Assembly: GCA_029255685.2 (NCBI GenBank)
Contig: CM055317.2
Location: 19,104,501 to 19,168,500 of the forward strand
DNA length: 64,000 nt
Source: Silene conica
Lineage: Eukaryota; Streptophyta; Magnoliopsida; Caryophyllales; Caryophyllaceae
Direction of reading: 5' to 3'
Shown one piece after another: positions 22,473-33,806 of this stretch. Each line of letters starts with the position of its first letter. Within the stretch, counting starts at the first letter, position 1. The translations under genes were made by a program, and so were the position numbers. The notes beneath the pieces are model-generated. The model saw only the letters and a list, made by a program, of their open reading frames with translations. It searched no databases and had not been told where the DNA came from.

Positions 22473-23473
22473 TGTGGGGAATAAAGCATGTATTCGCCCT
22501 AAACTTGAAGGATTATAATGAAATTTACAGTTGTGAATATTGTCATAAGATAAATAAAAACATGAAAAAGAATACAACCTTGGGTCCTTGCTTGAATAGG
22601 CCTAAGAACAGGAATTAAAGTAAATTCCCTCCTATAACTTGCACCCAAGACTTTGTTTGAGATGATGCCGCGTGTGCTAGAAAATACTCTCCAATTGCCT
22701 TGCAATATGGGGAGAGCTATTGAGGTTTTAGATGTGAGATCTGAGTTTTTGGGAGAAGAGTGCTCTCAAAAACCCTAATTATGAGATTTTCAATTATCAG
22801 TTAAAACCAAGAGTCCCTGACATAAGGAGAAGGACTCTCCTTATGTAGCCCTGGTCGGCCGAATTGGATATTGGGTAGGAGTGGGCTTTCCACTCTTACC
22901 TTATTCCAATGCGTGATTCGACCCAATTGCTAAAATATAATTCGCGGGTATTTATTATAAATCGTATACATGTTATCAGATATTAATGCAGTCGATGTAT
23001 TAATAATGGTCTGATAAAATTACGATATTGTATAATTATCCAAATTAATATAAACGTTTATATTAATACGCGAATACAATATTTAATTAAATATAACCGT
23101 TTATATTTAATTTACGAATTAATCATGTAATCCGTGTTAGCTAAAATTATTTAATCCGTATTAAATAATAATCTCAACATCTTATTGACTAATTTAATAG
23201 TCAATACCTCTAACTAACTGTTTAGTCATATCCGACATAAATGTGACTGTATTTTCATACCTTCACATCTCTCAAACGTGTCCTATAGGTGTGACGTATA
23301 GGGACCAGTTGATCACCGCCATCCGTATGACAATAACGTTAAACTTATCTAGCAAGCCAACCGTTATTGATAAACGTGGATCAACTGATAATAATACTGA
23401 AGTATGCCCTTGTGATCCTTAAAGAGATTTAATAAGTCATTGTACTTAATTGTCAAGGACACCAGCCCCAACA
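22473..23473 (-). mobile_element. Solo LTR of the coding-free element family
   Basis: TGTGGGGAATAAAG...CCCCAACA, about 1001 bp, between target copies GGAGA (22468-22472 and 23474-23478). It is clearly more diverged from the pair at 17271-20399 than they are from each other, with indels in the AT-rich centre, so it is an older insertion or another subfamily, reduced by LTR-LTR recombination. Confidence 0.9.
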
Positions 23474-23500
23474 GGAGAGTCGGGTTAGGGGCTGTTTTGC

Positions 23501-23535
<35 letters not shown>

Positions 23536-23879
23536 AGTATTGTTATTATCATTTACATTGGATTTTATTAATGGAGTTAGTAATTTATATTTTGGAACTA
23601 TTTAAGAAAGTTATATTTTTAGAAAGTTACCATTTTTGGCAGTTGCTATTTTGGGAAATATCTATTTTAGGAAACTTGCCTTTTTAGGAAGTTACTATAA
23701 TTAGAATACGTACTTATGTTACGGGATCTAGGGAGTCTTATTAATTATACGTATTATGTGTTTAGGTAACGTTTTTTGAGTAGAACATTTTTAGCAGCTG
23801 TGCATGTGACAATTTCATCCGACTGTTGAGGTAGGGATATATATCTGTGGTTGCGTTATGACATGAAGTGTATGTGTTG

Positions 23880-25475
23880 TGATGCCCGTCGTTGAGGGCA
23901 CCAAAGATAAGATTTATAATTTTCTAGCTTTGACTATAGATAGTGAAAGTCAGGGTCGAACCACAGAGAGGGGGGGAATGTTTATTGTTTGATGTCAATG
24001 TTTTAGGGTAACAATTTTGGGGGTTTGAATTGATTGTCACTAAGTCTAGAAATAAATATAAAAACAAAAGCAAGTAAATAAAGATGAGAATAAAATTATA
24101 GTACAAAGGATGCTAGGATATTTGGGTAGTAAATAGCTATGATGGTGTAAATCCTAAGTCAACATGTATTGCAGTCGCGTAGGGGGTGTAACATATCCTT
24201 TAGGTCTATGCTACCAAATAGCTCCTTTCGGCCTATGCTATTAGTTCCTAAGTCTCACAATTATTGGGTGTCAACAATAAGGGTGATTCCTAATTTCTAG
24301 GTCACATACCTTTCAGTCTTAAGTAACCTAGCCGTCTTAAAGTGTAAACCAATGCCCTTCCCGTATCTCTCAATCTTGGGTAGGTCATTACTAACATCCT
24401 ACAAGTCTCCTTTCAGTCTCATTGTAGGGTATTATAGTCTACGAAATAAAACGAAACAGAAAACATACGCGCGTTGGTCGACCGACCAGTTAGCCCAGTC
24501 GGCCGACCAACACCTCAGTCGACCGACCTATAATGGAGGTCGGCCGACCAAGGCGCTGCTACAGTCGGTCTCGGAATTCGCACCATCTACTTATTTATTC
24601 CCTACATCCTAACATATGGAATTTAGCTACTCATGACTATTGAAACAATAACGAAAACAGTAGAAAACATGGAAATCATAATGAACATTAATCTAAACAT
24701 GCAATAACAACAAAGGCTTTGGGATTCTAACTTAAACCGGATACCAATAATTTTAAGATAAGAACAATATTAAAACTGAAATTAAGAAAGGAATTACCGG
24801 AAACAAGGATTAAGGCAGAAAAGAACGAACTTTATTGATTATTGCGGAAAGAGTGATGAACGATGAACAAAACTAAAGAAAAGTGTGAGAATAATAAAAA
24901 ATAACTATTGTATACTAAAACTCTCTCTAAAACTGAATAATTCTTGATGATAGAAAACTAGATTGTAGCTGGATCAAAAACTGCCTCCTAACCCTAATCA
25001 CGTAATTAGTTTAAATAGGCGGAAAATAAGAGTTTCCTAATGACCTAATCACTTGAATGGGCTTTGCGGAAAAAATCTGGGTCTGCGCTGAGGTCGGTCG
25101 ACCTAAGTAGTAGGTCGGTCGACCGCTTGACGGGCTTCGTGGATTTCTGGTATTTTCATAATAGTCGCCTGGTCGGCCGACCCATGTAGTAGGTCGGTCG
25201 ACCTATTTTCCTGTAGGTCTGCCTTGATTTGTCTTCGGTTTGACTTCTTGGTACTTGGCTAGCACTTCGAGTTGACTTGTCTACGCTCCTGGGTCATGAA
25301 AAATCCCGAGGGCATAAATTTGGTATAAAATCGTCCCTTTTTCGCATAATTCTGCAAAAGAGCATAAAAATACGAAAGTAGACAATTGTTGGGAAATAAA
25401 GGCTAAAACATAGTAAATGAGCGACAAAATGCGTGTAAAAATAGATGTAAAATATCATAAAATAGACACGCATCA
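23880..25475 (-). repeat. LTR (3' in element orientation) of the Tat/Athila-like element
   Basis: Carries GGTCGACCGACC-type 12-mers at 24476, 24497, 24517 and 24538, and as pairs at 25092/25113 and 25171/25192. Confidence 0.9.
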
Positions 25476-27533
25476 AAATCCCCCAAACCAAACCTTTCTT
25501 GCCCTCAAGCAAGAAATAGACTCGATCTTAACAGATGGAGCGATTTCAATCTCAGAGCGAAATTTACATGTTAGCCTAAACCAATACCAAGTACAAAATA
25601 AGAAAGTATTCAAATCATGCAAACGACTTGTAGTGTCGTCAAACTTGCAAAAATAAAGAATATAGAGACTTTATACCATGGACTCTCGTGGTACGCTCGA
25701 GACACTCATGAAGCAAAGGGTGAGTATAAGTAAAAAGATAGAAAGAAGTATATTGTAATGACACTCACCTAACTGCGACCCATGAAAACATGCCTGCAAT
25801 CTAACATGAACAAGAATTCTACAACTATGTATGAACATACTCATCAAGTGACTCGGATACATGCAAATGAGATATGAAAGATATGTGAGGTAAAAGGCGA
25901 AAAGTGGTTAAGATGTTTTTGGATTTGTGGGGTTAGTAGCCAAGCTAGTAAAACCGGTTTCCAACAACATATATTCCACAACTTTTGATATTAAGAAAGT
26001 GCTCTTTTGTAGCACAACTCTCACATTATATATAAGAAAGGGCTCCAAAATATTTTGAATGAAGTACGGGAGTGATAACATGTAAAAGAAAAGGATTTTT
26101 TTGGAACGAAATTTGAATTCTGACCTTGTCAGTTGGTCGACCGACCTGAGGGTGCGGTCGGTCGACTGACTTATGTACGTTTTTGATTTTTTTCGTTTTT
26201 CTTTTCTTTCTTTCTTTTTCTGTTTTTTTTCTTTTCTTTTCTTGCTTTCTTTCTTTCTTTTCTCTTTTTGCTCAAGATATCATACAAACCAAGATGCCTC
26301 AAAAAAATAGACCAAAGACCATAAATACTAGCTTGGAAGGGTAGGCTAAGTATGGGATGTAGTTTTGGGGAAATAAAAAGGCAATTTTGGCTATGTAAGG
26401 CTTATGGGTAAATAAGAGAAAAGGGATTTCAAATGCACGTACCAAGACTCACAAAACGAGATAGTAAAACAAGTATATAGCAATTCAAGTTCATGTTTAT
26501 GCATATTGATGTAACATGTTCCAAGGGGAGTACTACTCACATCCTAGACAACTGGTTTAAAGATGAAACCAGGAAATAAACTCTAAAACTTAGAATGTAT
26601 AGTAGGTTGCCAAGGTATAAGTCAAGTCTCGAGATATACAAATTGACAAAAACTCGTAGATATGCACAAGACTCTCATACTAAAACAGGTTGACAAGGCA
26701 AGGTAAGGCATAAACATGTAAGATAGCAAAGATCATCCTTGAAATACTCTCGTTCCGACTCGACCTATATGCTAAAATAAACGTGCATTTTTTTTTTGAA
26801 ATTTTTGAATTTTTTTGTACTTTTCTTTTGTATATGCAAGGAAGATAAAGAAAAGAACAATGCAAGACAAAAATGCAATAAACGTGTGACAAAATGCAAT
26901 GGAACAATGCATGTGACTAAACCATTCCCCAAACCAACCCGCACAATGTCCCCATTGTGCATTAGCCTAAGTAAAGGTTTTTATAAAATTAAAGGAAAAA
27001 TGCAAGGAAAATAAAACCAAGGAAAATGGAAAGAACTCGCTGGATTTTTAAGCGCATTAGAAACCTCCCCAAACCAGCGTAAGCTGGGAGGTTTTGGTGG
27101 CCAGCAGTGCCACTCCAAGTACCTTATGACGTTTGCATGCTTCCCAAGGAAAATACGAACATGCTGTAACAGGTAGACAGGTCGACCGACCTAGTGATCT
27201 GGTCGACCGACCAATCCGCAGACTATAGGAATTTCTGAACTGCAGGGATTTGGTCGACCGACTGGAGTTGCTGGTCGGTCGACCGTATCTCCTGTACAGC
27301 GGCCTTCTTTTCTTCGGAAATAACTTGTATTAACCAGGTTTTTCTTCCTCAAACCTGAAAAATCATTATACACGCGCCTAACATATGCGCAAGATCCCAG
27401 AACCAAGTCCAATTGTCTCTACTACGCAAACAAAAACGAAATAGTTCTAAAACTTAAAGCAAACAAAATTAAAAAGTATCGACAAAACAGAAAATAAATT
27501 GTCTTAAGAGCTTAAAACTGAAACAACTATCCG
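25476..27533. other. Non-coding interior of the Tat/Athila-like element
   Basis: No gene seen. It holds a pyrimidine-rich ctttctttcttt tract (26195-26275) and three 21-bp-spaced pairs of GGTCGACCGACC-type motifs, starting at 26135/26156, 27180/27201 and 27252/27273. Polymerase genes would normally occupy this position. Confidence 0.7.
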
Positions 27534-28881
27534 CTAAAGATGCGGAAAATCTCCGACCACGGCTTTTGGCGATATGTCGTAGTCTCCACCGTGTTTGTTT
27601 GAATGGCAAAACACGTCTCCTCTCCGTCGCAAAGCATATGCGACGGACTCTTCTCTTCTTCTTCTTTTGTCCTCCTCATCAACTATGTCCGGATCCTCAT
27701 CTTCCTTGTAGCTTAGGAACCCTAGTCCACCTCTTTGCACTGTGATTTTCTTCACCATGGTCTTCCCCAAACCAATTCCTGCATTGGGCAAAACAGAAAC
27801 ATCCTCCATATCGCTCCCAATCTGGGGCGGAGGTGTAAAAACAGGTATAGGAGTAGGTAACAAAGTAGGGGAAGTAGTGATGACCTCATACTTCTTTTCA
27901 GAAGCAATAGCATTACAAGTAATAGGAGTCATAGCATCCTTCTTTCTATAAGATAGACCATAGATGATAGAATGTTTCCCTACCTTAAAGGTCAATGTCC
28001 CACTACCCACATCAATGATGGCTCCCGCAGTGTGAAGGAATGGTCTCCCTAGTATGATAAGTATATGGGCATCCTCAGGGATGTCCAAAACTACAAAGTC
28101 AACTGGGAAGAAAAACCTGTCAATGCGCACAGGGATGTTTTCCAACACCCCTATGGGTTCCATAGATGTACGGTCGGCCATTTGGACAGTCATACTAGTT
28201 ACTGCAAAATTGGTCATTCCTAACTTCAAGGCAACGCTTAATGGCATGACACTAATGCTAGCCCCTAGGTCACATAAGGCCGTTTTAACTGGAAAGGTCC
28301 CTATGTTGCAAGGTACAGAAAAACTCCCAGGGTCTTCTAGCTTATGAGGGGCAATAACATGGGATAGAAAGCTGGAGGACTCTTCGGTAAGTGCTACCGA
28401 CTCAACTTTATCTAGAGACCTCTTTCGTGATAAAAGTTGTCTCATGAATTTTAGGTATGCAGGAACTTGTTGAACTAATTCTAAAAACGGAACTTGAACA
28501 TTCGATGAACGAATTACGTCTTTAAACTTATCAAATGATACCTGTTCCTTAGTTGGTACGAGTCTCTCCGGATAAGGAGGGGCGGAACTTTCAGCATTGG
28601 CAGCCCTCCTCATGAACTTAGGGGTCTTGTCACCCCGGAATAGGAAATCCCTTAGATTGTCACTCCATCTGGGGTATGGAGCATATGTAATCCGTAAAGA
28701 TTTCTATATGTCTAGCTGCATCTTCATTGGCCGCGCCTCCAAACTGGTTCCTCTCCACCATGGAGATGTAGGAAGGCTTGGCCTCAAATGGTTTTCCCGT
28801 GCCTGTGGGTAAAGTGAATCCCTTATAGAGATCCTTGGTCTGAGGCATAGAGTGACTTACAATACTCGATTCTTCAGCCAT
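27534..28881 (-). pseudogene. Tat/Athila-type gag fragment and aspartic protease
   Basis: The first segment (28881-28660) reads 73 residues with ERNQFGGAANEDAARHIEIF, the start of a Tat/Athila gag. The second (28613-27534, 359 residues) begins near the gag-protease linker (VPFLELVQQVPAYLKFM, SRKRSLDKVESVALTEE) and contains a retropepsin: ALCDLGASISVMP with the catalytic Asp, ADRTSMEPIG, FFPVDFVVLD and ILGRPFLHTAGA. Most of gag between the two segments is deleted. The protease frame is open to its end at 27534. Such short gag-protease elements are presumed to move with help from full-length relatives. Confidence 0.85.
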
Positions 28882-29231
28882 CTTTTCTGCCTTTCCTTCA
28901 AAGACTTGGAAATAGGTATTTGTTGGTGTTTTTGGTGTAGATGAATTTTGAGGTGAGTTTGGTTGTGATTGTGGTGTTGATGATGATTATTGTTGTTCAA
29001 AAATATCTTCTTGGAATAGGGAAGATGGTGAACCTTCTTCCCTACTCTATAAAAACTGTTTCCTCTTTTCTCTTAGAGTTCTCTCAAGCTCGTGGTCTAG
29101 TGGTAAGAGTTCTCCTTGAACTGACCTGCGCATAAGATGGAAACTACAAGAAAAAAGTGAGAAGGTTTAAGGAACCAAAGTTCCTTAAACAAAAGAAACA
29201 AAAACAAGAAACAATAAACACTGGCGTCACC

Positions 29232-29249
29232 TCCCCGGCAACGGCGCCA
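29232..29249 (-). other. Primer-binding site, tRNA-Asp type
   Basis: Minus strand TGGCGCCGTTGCCGGGGA, five bases inside the LTR; it fixes the orientation of the element. Confidence 0.88.
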
Positions 29250-29254
29250 AAATT

Positions 29255-30853
29255 TGATGCCCGTCGTTGAGGGCACCAAAGATAAGATTTATAATTTCCT
29301 AGCTTTGACTATAGATAGTGAAAGTCAGGGTCGTCGAACCACAGAGAGGTGGGGAATGTTTATTGTTTGATGTCAATGTTTTAGGGTAACAATTTTGGGG
29401 GTTTGGATTGATTGTCACTAAGTCTAGAAATAAATATAAAAACAAAAGCAAGTAAATAAAGATGAGAATAAAACTATAGTAAAAAGGCTGCTAGGATGTT
29501 TGGGTAGTAAATAGCTATGATGGTGTAAATCCTAAGTCAACATGTATTGCAGTCGCGTAGGGGGTGTAACATATCCTTTAGGTCTATGCTACCTAATAGC
29601 TCCTTTCGGCCTATGCTATTAGTTCCTAGGTCTCACAATTATTGGGTGTCAACAATAAGGGTGATTCCTAATTTCTAGGTCACATACCTTTCAGTCTTAA
29701 GTAACCTAGCCGTCTTAAAGTGTAAACCAATGCCCTTCCCGTATCTCTCAATCTTGGGTAGGTCATTACTAACATCCTACAAGTCTCCTTTCAGTCTCAT
29801 TGTAGGGTATTATAGTCTACGAAATAAAACGAAACAGAAAACATACGCGCGTTGGTCGACCGACCAGTTAGCCCAGTCGGCCGACCAACACCTCAGTCGA
29901 CCGACCTATAATGGAGGTCGGCCGACCAAGGCGCTGCTACAGTCGCTCTCGGAATTCGCACCATCTACTTATTTATTCCCTACATCCTAACATATGGAAT
30001 TTAGCTACTCATGACTATTGAAACAATAACGAAAACAGTAGAAAACATGGAAATCATAATGACCATTAATCAAAACATGCAATAACAACAGAGGCTTTGG
30101 GATTCTAACTTAAATCGGATACCAATAATTCTAAGATAAGAACAATATTAAAACTGAAATTAAGAAAGGAATTACCGGAAACAAGGATTAAGGCAGAAAA
30201 GAACGAACTTTATTGATTATTGCGGAAAGATTGATGAACGATGAACAAAACTAAAGAAAAGTGTGAGAATAATAAAAAATAACTATTGTATACTAAAACT
30301 CTCTCTAAAACTGAATAATTCTTGATGATAGAAAACTAGATTGTAGCTGGATCAAAAACTGCCTCCTAACCCTAATCACGTAATTAGTTTAAATAGGCGG
30401 AAAATAAGAGTTTCCTAATGACCTAATCACTTGAATGGGCTTTGCGGAAAAAATCTGGGTCTGCGCTGAGGTCGGTCGACCTAAGTAGTAGGTCAGTCGA
30501 CCGCTTGACGGGCTTCGTGGATTTCTGGTCTTTTCATAACAGTCGCCTGGTCGGCCGACCCATGTAGTAGGTCGGTCGACCTATTTTTCTGTAGGTCTGC
30601 CTTGATTTGTCTTCGGTTTGACTTCTTGGTACTTGGCTAGCGCTTCGAGTTGACTTGTCTACGCTCCTTGGTCATGAAAAATCCCGAGGGCATAAATTTG
30701 GTATAAAATCGTCCCTTTTTCGCATAATTCTGCAAAAGAGCATAAAAATACGAAAGTAGACAATTGTTGGGAAATAAAGGCTAAAACATAGTAAATGAGC
30801 GACAAAATGCGTGTAAAAATAGATCTAAAACATCATAAAATAGACATGCATCA
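29255..30853 (-). repeat. LTR (5' in element orientation) of the Tat/Athila-like element
   Basis: Same content as 23880-25475 with a few substitutions and a 3-bp difference near 29335. Motif pairs recur at about 29854-29927, 30470/30491 and 30549/30570. Confidence 0.9.
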
Positions 30854-31689
30854 TGTTGCTTATTATAAGATTGATATAATTGATTATGAATGTATTTTGA
30901 ATTGTTGATTATTATCGATTATTGTGGAACAACGGGATTTGTGAAATGTGTCTTGTGATACGAGTCTTGTGATATGGGACTTGTGATATGGCCATGGAGG
31001 GGTGGTGTGTTGGAGGTGTGGTGTGATGGAGGTGGAAGTGGAGGACTGATTGATGAGGAGATGGAAGGAAACTGTATTATGTTATTTCATGTCTTAACTA
31101 TATTGCCTACTCAACCTCGTGTTGACTCTGTGTGTTTTTTATATGTCTGTGTTGATCCAATTTATTGGGGAGCAGAATGACAGGTTTAGACTTATGGAAG
31201 CTGGAAGGGAGGAGAGACAATGGACCAGACCTGTCTAGCGTTAGCTCACTTATTTAGTCTTTCCACCATGTCTGAACTTTTAGTATTTGTTTTGGAAGAC
31301 AGTTGTAAAGATCTTGTTATACTGATGTTATCACTTTTAAGTTACTTAATAAAATGATGCGTTTCTTTCCTTTGTTATCTACTACCTCGGTTATCCGAGA
31401 TGGTAACACCCTTGGTTATTTGGGGAGTCGTAGTTCAAGTCTCTAAATAAATGGGGGTGTTACAGCTGGGGTGCAGTGGTGGTGAACGACGGTGAGTTAG
31501 GTGGTGGTTGAAGTTGAAGTTGAAGGTTGTTGAATGTTGTTAATATTTACCCAGAAAAGAGATAAAAGAGAGAGAGAGGAGGAGAAAAGATGAGAGCGAT
31601 GGAGGGTAGTGAGCGTAACTTTTATAAAAAAATGTGGACTACGTTTTCTAAAACGCCGCCGACTACGTTTACTAATCGGGATTCAAAAG

Positions 31690-33073
31690 GAAGATTAGCA
31701 ACTAAAAATCAAATTTATACGCAACAAAGCAATTGAATCGAAGGAAAACAATTATACAATTGATTGAACTGGCCATTGATTTGATCAATAATGATAAATT
31801 AATCAGCAAAAATTAGGGGTTTTAACAAAAAAAAACATTAACTTTAAAAGCACGACTAGCAACCCAACACAGAATAAAAAATACGGAGCAAACCAATACA
31901 AGGATTGATTGAATTAACCATACAATTGATTAATTAAAGATAACTAATATGCAAAATTAGGGTTTCTAAATCTAAATTCGAAAGTACGATTAGCAACTAA
32001 AAAACAAAAATCAACCAAAAAAACGACAAAGCAAACAATTGAATGAATAAAAGGAAATGAGTCATCGTGTAGAGCTGAAATTAGGGGTGATCGACGACAA
32101 ATTGAAGGCGCTGCAAAATAAATAATTGATTAGGGATAAAAATTAGGGGAGAAATTGATAAGAGATGACTTTGATATTGTGGGTAGTATGAGAATATGAT
32201 GGGGTCGGCAGTATACAATACGGTAGCATGATGAACGTTGTCTATTTTATTTTACTAATCAAGTAAATAACAGTTTTCGTAGTTGGGCGTTTTCTTATTC
32301 TTTTTTGTGAATAAGGGTTATGTATTACAGGCGTTTTCTTTATTTCTAAAAAATGCCCCCTCACCCCACCGTTCTTTATCTTGCGTTATTTATTAGCCAA
32401 TTTGTAGTAGTAATGGTTGTATAAAAACCGTTGATAAAAATAATTCTACAACGATGTTTTGTGAACTGTAAATGGGTTTTTTTTATAACGGTTTGTTAAA
32501 AAACCGCTGTCTAAGTATAATAACAACGGTTTTCCTGAGAATCCGTTATTGTTATGGCGCGGTTTAAGTTGCCGCCAATATTTAAAAAACGGTAATCTAA
32601 GTGTCGTTGTTATATGTATTAAAGTGTTATGATAGGCTCGTTATTGATGATGACCAGATTTGACATAGCGTATCCTTCCCTTCTCACAAACCTTCTTCTA
32701 CTCTCACAAACAAACACATCACCTCCTTATCCCCTCCTTTCATTTTGGCGCCAATTTACAAGGGGATGTACATCTCCCTTGCTTGTCACTCCCCTTTCCA
32801 AACCAAGACACTCCTTTACTTGGTGCCTCCGGCGTTCCCCTTTCCCGCTAAAGCCATGGGATGCCTAACGCATCCCTTGGGTATAACCGTCATTTCCTCC
32901 CTCTAAAAAACCAAGCCTTTGCCTTCATTTTTGAACACAATCTTCTACCCACAAAAACATACGGTATTTTTTCTTTATAATTTAGGTAATCTTTCCCTTT
33001 TTAAATACTACATTTTATATATATAGTAATATTTTACGATTATTCTGAATTTTATTAATTTCGTTCTATATTA
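31690..33073. other. AT-rich spacer with tandem repeats, no gene
   Basis: From 31690 to about 32100 there are two to three diverged units of roughly 150 bp (gattagcaactaaaaatcaa, caattgaatg, aattaatcagcaaaaattag); a further unit lies left of the MULE at 7760-7876, so the MULE landed inside this repeat. From 32400 to 32620 there are many AACGGTTT/AACCGTTG inverted motifs resembling transposon subterminal sequence. From 32629 to 32990 the sequence is C-rich without a convincing reading frame. Collinear with 52325-53718. Confidence 0.6.
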
Positions 33074-33806
33074 GGAACTTTTTGACGAAATGGGGTTATT
33101 AACCAAACTTTTTATTGCTTTGGGCCCATTTGAAACGATTTATTCTAAATGGGTCCACGTCATCACTTTTATTTTACTTTTAGTTTTTTGTACAAAACCG
33201 CTGCCTTAACCAGCGGCTTTACCTATGTTGTTTTTAAAAACGAAGCACAACAAATCAAAAGTTTGGAAAAAAAAATTGAAAGAGAAGTCGTCGCTCTAAG
33301 GAGCGGCTTTGTACCTAAGCCGCCGCTCAAAGGAGCGGCTTTGTATGTTTTCCAAAAAAAGCAACTTTGGGCATGTAGCAGCTCGCAAAGCCGCTGCTTC
33401 AGGCCGCGGTTTGCTTTGTTATAAAAAAAATCTTGACATGTTCCCCCATTTCTACCTTCTCTCTCCCAAAAACACAAAAAACCCCAAATTGAAAAAACCC
33501 TAGATTTCGAATTTACCACTATTTCATCATATTTTTCTATAAAGTTAAATTAATTACTTCCTAATCAATTTCTATTCATCCTATTTCATAATAAGGTAAT
33601 AATTATTGAAGTTTTTTCATTGTTTTCATCAATTTCTTCCTTATTTGATGTTGATTTATTGATATTTGATTGTTTAAAATTGTTTATTTGCAGGTTAGAT
33701 TTAGAGTTGTATTATCCGAGTAAGAAAACAACGCAAAGGTAAAAATCAAACTTGTGACTATCTTTTACCTAGTTAGTTAGTTTAGTAGTTTAATAGTGAA
33801 TTAGTA

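Larger units (their letters stand above)
23880..30853 (-). mobile_element. Tat/Athila-like Ty3 element, non-autonomous (partial gag plus protease only)
   Basis: LTRs 23880-25475 and 29255-30853 (about 1.6 kb, TGATG...CATCA) are nearly identical. Target copies TGTTG lie at 23875-23879 and 30854-30858. The minus-strand primer site TGGCGCCGTTGCCGGGGA (29232-29249) matches the tRNA-Asp type typical of Tat/Athila elements, and a purine tract (TTTGGGGGATTT) adjoins 25476. Coding is limited to a gag fragment and a protease; no reverse transcriptase, RNase H or integrase is present. About 2 kb beyond the protease is non-coding. Confidence 0.92.
11540..31464 (+). mobile_element. Ty3 chromovirus (Tekay-like), full length but decayed, with three nested LTR insertions
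   Basis: Both LTRs start TGTAATA and end GGTGTTACA; the element sits between identical 5-bp target copies GCTGG (11535-11539 and 31465-31469). Order: 5' LTR, degenerate tRNA-iMet primer site, gag remnant, protease, reverse transcriptase, RNase H, integrase with a chromodomain-like tail, polypurine tract, 3' LTR. Domain order and tail place it among plant chromoviruses; the Tekay/Del assignment is inference. All frames are broken. Removing the nested insertions (17271-20399, 22473-23473, 23880-30853) leaves about 8.8 kb. Confidence 0.92.
21328..31464 (+). repeat. Chromovirus 3' LTR, split in three by nested insertions
   Basis: LTR segments 21328-22472, 23474-23879 and 30854-31464 join across two insertions to rebuild the same LTR as 11540-13694. 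Both junctions show 5-bp target duplications (GGAGA and TGTTG), and the uninterrupted sequence can be read in the 5' LTR and in the copy-2 LTR. Confidence 0.92.
7886..31680. mobile_element. Second MULE-like element, copy 1, host of the large nested insertions
   Basis: The left end agggttagtaaacgtag and the right end, read on the other strand as cccgattagtaaacg, are inverted copies. The arms continue through a 'cacattttt' stretch on the right and 'gacatttttacataaaa' on the left. The 9-bp flanks cttcaaaag (7877-7885) and attcaaaag (31681-31689) differ at one base. Without its nested chromovirus the element is about 3.9 kb. It holds no recognisable transposase but several tandem arrays, a telomere-like block, a TATA-like ctataaatac (around 8949) and a CACTA MITE. 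It is probably a non-autonomous MULE. The same element is at 45467-52315. Confidence 0.72.

Noticed and set aside
24352-24612. Frame through the GGTCGACCGACC cluster giving a peptide with repeated RPT (also 29730)
   Set aside because: It lies within an LTR of an element transcribed from the other strand; the 21-bp period keeps the frame by chance, and other clusters of the motif contain stops.
31690-32200. Possible inverted pairing with 7740-7880 as extended MULE ends
   Set aside because: The similarity is in direct orientation. It is a host tandem repeat that the MULE split, and not part of the TIR.
32629-32868. Frame starting MIGSLL...TRFDIAYP, reminiscent of a Copia reverse transcriptase motif (also 53272)
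   Set aside because: Similarity is limited to about 15 residues; the following sequence does not continue the Copia pattern and no other Copia part is nearby.
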